Part shown: piece by piece, positions 12,861 through 16,799 of the stretch
Layout of the letters: every line of letters begins with the position of its first letter
Numbering within the stretch: the first letter of the stretch is position 1
DNA from: JBHIDJ01 sp046760105
GTDB taxonomy: Bacteria; Pseudomonadota; Gammaproteobacteria; Acidiferrobacterales; SPGG2
Direction of reading: 5' to 3'
Assembly (NCBI GenBank): GCA_046760105.1
Contig: JBHIDJ010000060.1
Span: 1-16,799 of the forward strand
DNA length: 16,799 nt
Notes under the pieces: generated by a model
The model's input: the letters and a program-made list of their open reading frames with translations, nothing else
Told to the model about the DNA's origin: nothing
Databases searched by the model: none
Position numbers and translations under genes: made by a program

Positions 12861-14309
12861 CTAACTCTCCACTTGTCCCAGTACCTGGTGGATCGTCACC
12901 TCGCCCTTGACGTTCTTCAATTGTTTCTTGCCGATGTCCTTGGTTGCGAAGACGCCTTCGATGCGCCGAGCCGTTTCCGGCCCGAGAAAAATCATCCCGC
13001 CCTCGGCGACCCCGGCGATGCGGGCGGCGAGATTGATCGCGGGTCCAAGGGCGGTGTAGGTCCAACGCACACCGCTGGCCGCCTCGTATTTGGTTGGACC
13101 GATCAATGCGATACCGGAGTTAATGCCGATGTGTACCGAGATGGGATCGAAGATGCCTTTGAGCTGCTCATTGAGCTCATTGGTCTTCTCCAGAATTTCC
13201 AGCGCCGCTTTCACGGCCTTGATCGCATGCTCCTTGGGATCCGTTCCCGGGAAGACCACCATCAGGCCGTCGCCACTGGTCTCGGTGACATCGCCCTCAT
13301 GGGCATGAATGCAATCCAAATAACGCGAGAAATACTTCTCGACCATGAAATCGGCAGTCTGACGCATGTTTTCGCTGAGTTTGGTATAGCCGCTGACATC
13401 CACAAACAGGGCCGACATGTCCTGATCGGTCTTCTCGAGCTCCGGCGCCTCGGGGTTCTCTTCGAGCTGGCGGATGACCGACTGCGGCACGAAGCGGGCG
13501 AGGTACTCTTGCGCGCCCTTAAGGGTGTCTACTTTCTTTTCGACTGTCTGCTTCAAGCGCAAGGAAGTCTGGATGCGCGCGAGCAGCTCACCTCGATTGA
13601 CCGGCTTGGTGAGAAAGTCATCAGCGCCGGCCTGAATCGCCCGGACGCGATCCTCCACTTGTCCCAGTGCCGTCATGATGACCACCGGGATCAGCCGCGT
13701 CTCGGGGTCGTCTTTGAGTCGCTTGCAGGCTTCGATGCCATCCATGATCGGCATCATTACGTCGAGCAGGATCAGGTCGATGCGTTCGCTCGTAAGTAGG
13801 TCGAGGGCCTGCATCCCGTTTTCTGCTTTGGAGACAGCGTATCCTTCGCGCTCGAGCAGGCGGGAAACGATGTCGCGGTTGTTTTCGTTGTCATCCACCA
13901 CAAGCAAGTGGGCATGTGGCGTCTCGTCGGCACTGGCGTCCTGAGTTCCCGATGCAGCGTCGCTGGGCTCTTTTGTTGCAGACAGAGCGACGGTATCGAG
14001 GACGGGCGCTGACGAGTCGGTGTCAACGGGTGCTGGGTTAAAAAGCTCGTTAATCAGCGCCAGCAACTCCTTGCCGGCTGCATGGATGTTGCGAAGATCC
14101 GCCACCATGTCCTCGAGCCCACGCTCTTTGGCCTCCTCCAACAGCAGCTCGCTGTAGCCGATGATATGATTTAGCGGCGTGCGCAACGTGTGGCGCAGGG
14201 TCGCGTCAGCCCCGGACAGGTAGGCGGGGGCACGAGGAGGCTCGCCCTGCTCACCGCGGGCCTTCGGCTCTGCATCGGGACGCTTGCGGCCAGGTTCGTC
14301 TTCGTTCAT
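12861..14309 (-). CDS. DHp-REC-class III adenylate/guanylate cyclase
   Basis: A 482-residue signalling enzyme making cAMP or cGMP under phosphorelay control. Order: a charged, proline-containing head (1-30); a HisKA-like dimerisation segment (about 34-90) with HTLRTPLNHIIGYSELL, including His40, but no HATPase; an Ala/Ser/Thr-rich linker (92-132); a receiver domain (about 134-250) with Asp183 in LILLDVMMP and Lys235 in FLTKPV; a signalling helix (250-275); and a class III cyclase domain (about 296-478). Metal-binding Asp304 (LFVDVSGYT) and Asp347 (SGDGLMVVF) are present, as are transition-state residues Asn426 and Arg430 (INLAAR), so catalysis is plausible. Glu343 occupies the place of the adenine-selecting Lys, and Thr419 the second specificity position. 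The start ATGA overlaps the upstream REC gene stop by 4 bases. It is the last gene of the kinase operon. Confidence 0.92.
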   Translation of the reverse strand: MNEDEPGRKRPDAEPKARGEQGEPPRAPAYLSGADATLRHTLRTPLNHIIGYSELLLEEAKERGLEDMVADLRNIHAAGKELLALINELFNPAPVDTDSSAPVLDTVALSATKEPSDAASGTQDASADETPHAHLLVVDDNENNRDIVSRLLEREGYAVSKAENGMQALDLLTSERIDLILLDVMMPIMDGIEACKRLKDDPETRLIPVVIMTALGQVEDRVRAIQAGADDFLTKPVNRGELLARIQTSLRLKQTVEKKVDTLKGAQEYLARFVPQSVIRQLEENPEAPELEKTDQDMSALFVDVSGYTKLSENMRQTADFMVEKYFSRYLDCIHAHEGDVTETSGDGLMVVFPGTDPKEHAIKAVKAALEILEKTNELNEQLKGIFDPISVHIGINSGIALIGPTKYEAASGVRWTYTALGPAINLAARIAGVAEGGMIFLGPETARRIEGVFATKDIGKKQLKNVKGEVTIHQVLGQVES

Positions 14310-14683
14310 GTACTGACTTTCCCGCCAAGGAGCGCCTCGATCTTCTCCAGTAACCGCGGGAGCTCGATCGGCTTGGTGTCATAGTCGTTACAGCCCGCCT
14401 CGACCGCTTTCTCCCGATCGCCCGCCATCGCGTGCGCGGTGAGCGCGATAATGGGGATAGCCTGGGTCTCGGGTGCGCTCTTGAGCTGCCGGGTGGCCTC
14501 CCAACCATCGAGTACCGGCAGACTCATATCCATCAGGATCAGATCGGGCGTTTGCGAGCGCGCCATTTCGATACCCTGCTGGCCGTCCACAGCAATTGCG
14601 ACCTCATAGCCCTTGCGGGTGAGACGCCGCGACAGCATATCGCGGTTCATCTGGTTGTCTTCGACCAGTAGAATTTTCGCCAT
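14306..14683 (-). CDS. Stand-alone receiver-domain response regulator
   Basis: A 125-residue protein consisting of a single CheY-like REC domain. The acidic pocket is VEDN (7-10), the phosphoacceptor is Asp52 in LILMDMSLPVLDG, switch Thr82 lies in ALTAHAM, and Lys104 in YDTKPI completes the site. There is no output domain, so it acts by protein contact or as a phosphate shuttle or sink. The sequence resembles DivK-type single-domain regulators. ATG 14683 is chosen because GAGGAG lies 8-9 bases upstream, inside the kinase gene; a longer frame from 14743 adds only antisense-like basic residues. It overlaps the kinase stop by one base (TGATG) and the cyclase start by four, so all three genes are translationally coupled. 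Confidence 0.93.
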   Translation of the reverse strand: MAKILLVEDNQMNRDMLSRRLTRKGYEVAIAVDGQQGIEMARSQTPDLILMDMSLPVLDGWEATRQLKSAPETQAIPIIALTAHAMAGDREKAVEAGCNDYDTKPIELPRLLEKIEALLGGKVST

Positions 14684-16799
14684 CAGATACTCTCCTCTAC
14701 GCTTGTTAGCCGTGGCTCGACGTGGGCCCTCACTTGACCGCAAACCTCACGCAATAGCTCCTCGGGGTTATACGCTCCCTTCTGCAGCACACCTTCGACG
14801 TATCCGTTAAGTCGCTGCCGATCCTCCTCGGTGAGATCTTTGGCGGTGACCACAATAACAGGTATTGACCGCCAGCCTTCATGGGCGCGAACGTGATCCA
14901 AGAACTGAAACCCGTCCATTTCTGGCATCATTAAGTCGAGTAGGATGAGGTCCGGTAGGTTTTCGGCCATGCGCTCCAACGCCACGCGGCCGTTTTCGGC
15001 CTCGCTCACGTCCCAGCTTTGCTTCTTAAGCCTCGAGCGCAACAACTTGCGTGCGCCCGCATCGTCTTCGACCACCAGCACGCGGCATGACGCCTCTGCG
15101 GCCTTGTAGTTTTGCAGAATTCCCGTCAGGCGCTTCCAATCGATCGGTTTGGTTAGGTATTCCGTCGCGCCGAGTGCATAGCCCACACGTTTCTCGTCCA
15201 TAATCGTGACCATAATTACCGGGATGTCAGCGACCACGGGGTCGGCCTTGAGCGCTGATAGCACGGCCCAGCCATCCATGCCCGGCATCAGTACATCGAG
15301 CGTGATGGCATCCGGGTGCACCTCCTTCGCAAGCTCCAGGCCCTCCTTGCCGCCGGCCGCTGCGACCATACGAAGGCCCTCCTTACTGAGAACGCGCTGC
15401 ATTAGGTCGCGCACGGTCGGGTCATCATCGATGACAAGTACAGTGGGTGCCCCTTCCGGGACGGGCAGGGCCCTGGCTGGGATGTCTTCTTTACGCGGTG
15501 CCGGTTCCGCTTCGGCATCGATGACTGTAGCGGGCAGACGCACCGTGAACGCAGAACCCTGGCCTGGGGCGCTTTCCACTGTGATGTCGCCCCCCATCAT
15601 CTGACAGAACTTACGGCTGATCGCGAGCCCCAGCCCCGTGCCGCCGTAGTTGCGCGTGGTCGAGGCGTCGGCTTGGGAGAAGGCCTGGAAGAGTTTTTCC
15701 AGCTGCTCGGGCGTCATGCCGATGCCGCTGTCGCTCACGCGAAAACGGATCCAGAGACTGCCGTCAACAGCCTCCTGAGTCGCCTCGAGCGTGATGGTGC
15801 CCTTTTTTGTGAACTTGGAGGCATTGCTGAGGAGGTTAAAGAGCGTTTGGCGGACCTTGGTGAGGTCGGCATGCATGGTGTCGAGACCGTCGGCGCAATG
15901 AACCTCCAAAACGTTGGCGTTCTTGTCCACCAGCGGCTGAATGGTGGCGACCACACCCCGGACGAGCGTCGGTACATCGAAGCTCTCCAGGAAGAGCTCC
16001 ATCTTGCCGGCTTCGATCTTCGAGAGATCGAGGACACCGTTGATAAGCTCTAGCAGGTGCTTGCCGGCCGCGTGAATATTTTTGAGGTCGGGAACCAAGT
16101 GCCCCAGTTCGAGGTCTTCCGCTTCTTCCTGCAGCATCTCGCTGTAGCCGATAATGGCGTTCAACGGCGTGCGCAGCTCGTGGCTCATATTGGCGAGAAA
16201 GCTGCTTTTGGCCTGGGTCGCTGCTTCGGCCAATTCTTTCGCTTTACGCAATTGCACTTCCGCCCGCTTGCGTTCCATAACACGCCCGAGCTGAGTGCCA
16301 ATTTGAGCCACGACGTCCAGCAGCGGCTCATAAGGCTCGACGGCCTTGTCGGAGAAAAACTCCAAGACAGCGAGAACCTCTTTCCCCACCAGTACTGGAA
16401 AAGCGAACCCACCTTTGACACCGATCTCCGTTGCCAGCTTCGCCCGTGGAAAATTCGGATCCTTCGTTACGTCTGTGATCCACGCGGGCTTACCGCTCGC
16501 CAACACCCGACCTGGCAGACCAACTCCGGCAGCGAAGCGGGTTTCCTCTGTTACCCTTCGAAACACCTCGAATCGCTGGGCATCGTCGAGGTGCCAAATC
16601 CCTGTGGGAACCAGCTCACCGGTTTCATCGTCAGCAAGTATGTAAACATGTCCAACCGGCCAGCCGGTGTGGGCACAGACCTGGTCGAGGGCGGTCTGCA
16701 TCGTCTCTTCAACTTTTACGGCCTCGTTGGCGGCGGCAGTAATGATTTGATTCAATTGCAAGAATTCGGTCTTTTCTTTGATCTCGCGGAACAGCCGCA
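14683..16799 (-). CDS. Hybrid sensor histidine kinase, 5' end outside window
   Basis: The frame is open to the right edge: twelve codons (RLFREIKEKTEF) precede the first possible TTG at 16761, continuing a signalling helix, so the N-terminal sensor part is outside. Counting from that TTG: GAF domain about 15-160; coiled coil 160-188 (KRAEVQLRKAKELAEAATQA); HisKA with His194 in NMSHELRTPLNAIIGYSE; HATPase_c about 298-412 with N-box Asn313, DSGIGM (344-349) and GGTGLGLA (373-380). REC1 (about 440-550) has Asp489 and Lys538; REC2 (about 558-675) has Asp609 and Lys661 in a LQKG context instead of TKP. All phosphotransfer residues are present, so kinase and both receivers should be active. No HPt domain is encoded in the window. 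It heads the operon with the REC protein and the cyclase, which probably receive its phosphoryl groups. The signal is unknown; the GAF domain suggests a small ligand. Confidence 0.95.
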   Translation of the reverse strand, partial: RLFREIKEKTEFLQLNQIITAAANEAVKVEETMQTALDQVCAHTGWPVGHVYILADDETGELVPTGIWHLDDAQRFEVFRRVTEETRFAAGVGLPGRVLASGKPAWITDVTKDPNFPRAKLATEIGVKGGFAFPVLVGKEVLAVLEFFSDKAVEPYEPLLDVVAQIGTQLGRVMERKRAEVQLRKAKELAEAATQAKSSFLANMSHELRTPLNAIIGYSEMLQEEAEDLELGHLVPDLKNIHAAGKHLLELINGVLDLSKIEAGKMELFLESFDVPTLVRGVVATIQPLVDKNANVLEVHCADGLDTMHADLTKVRQTLFNLLSNASKFTKKGTITLEATQEAVDGSLWIRFRVSDSGIGMTPEQLEKLFQAFSQADASTTRNYGGTGLGLAISRKFCQMMGGDITVESAPGQGSAFTVRLPATVIDAEAEPAPRKEDIPARALPVPEGAPTVLVIDDDPTVRDLMQRVLSKEGLRMVAAAGGKEGLELAKEVHPDAITLDVLMPGMDGWAVLSALKADPVVADIPVIMVTIMDEKRVGYALGATEYLTKPIDWKRLTGILQNYKAAEASCRVLVVEDDAGARKLLRSRLKKQSWDVSEAENGRVALERMAENLPDLILLDLMMPEMDGFQFLDHVRAHEGWRSIPVIVVTAKDLTEEDRQRLNGYVEGVLQKGAYNPEELLREVCGQVRAHVEPRLTSVEESI

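Noticed and set aside
12873..13799. 308-residue plus-strand frame opposite the cyclase
   Set aside because: It is the mirror of the well-supported REC-cyclase gene and contains no recognisable domain.
14684..14743. 20-residue upstream extension of the stand-alone REC protein
   Set aside because: ATG 14683 is preceded by GAGGAG and matches the start of the REC fold; the extension is an out-of-frame reading of the kinase 3' end.

Overview
The window looks like a piece of a proteobacterial chromosome, most likely Gammaproteobacteria (possibly Betaproteobacteria). This is an inference from gene content: a Nu-class glutathione transferase resembling E. coli YfcG, a HigB/HigA pair, a family III CoA-transferase/CoA-lyase catabolic cluster, a hybrid histidine kinase/class III cyclase operon and a CRP-type palindrome. 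Base composition is moderately GC-rich. No rRNA, tRNA, CRISPR array or intact insertion sequence was seen.

Layout. (1) Positions 1-1462, minus: a CPA1 Na+/H+ antiporter running off the left edge. (2) 1463-3068: a gene-poor patch with two small repeat-protein genes on the plus strand, an exported ankyrin protein and a cytosolic Sel1-like protein. The second has an excellent CRP-like site at the class II distance from a -10 box. A 5'-terminal scrap of a family 2 glycosyltransferase gene lies on the minus strand. (3) 3069-7953, minus: a five-gene run in transcription order peroxiredoxin, tandem rhodanese, family III CoA-transferase, CitE-like CoA-ester lyase, MFS transporter. A heptanucleotide tandem repeat sits between the CoA-transferase and the lyase. 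(4) 8146-11517, plus, divergent from (3): a second family III CoA-transferase, an N-acyl-D-amino-acid deacylase-type amidohydrolase (4-base overlap) and the Nu-class GST. Both arms together look like one catabolic regulon that imports an acid, possibly N-acylated, activates it as a CoA ester and cleaves it, with thiol/sulfur-handling enzymes attached. The substrate is unknown. (5) 11570-12348: a higBA toxin-antitoxin cassette with a textbook promoter/operator, lying between the GST gene and the orphan 3' end of a second, diverged GST gene. (6) 12391-12825: a small unknown three-helix membrane protein. (7) 12861-16799, minus: a tightly overlapping signalling operon, hybrid histidine kinase (GAF-HisKA-HATPase-REC-REC, N-terminus beyond the right edge), stand-alone REC protein, and a DHp-REC-class III nucleotide cyclase.

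Most interesting points: the kinase/REC/cyclase operon, in which the cyclase carries a kinase-type His box without an ATPase and has Glu at the purine-specifying position; the higBA cassette flanked by two GST 3' ends, with a promoter predicting a leaderless GTG-start mRNA; the class II CRP-like promoter of the Sel1 gene; the 7-bp repeat array occupying the initiation region of the lyase; and the uncommon enzyme combination in the divergent catabolic cluster.
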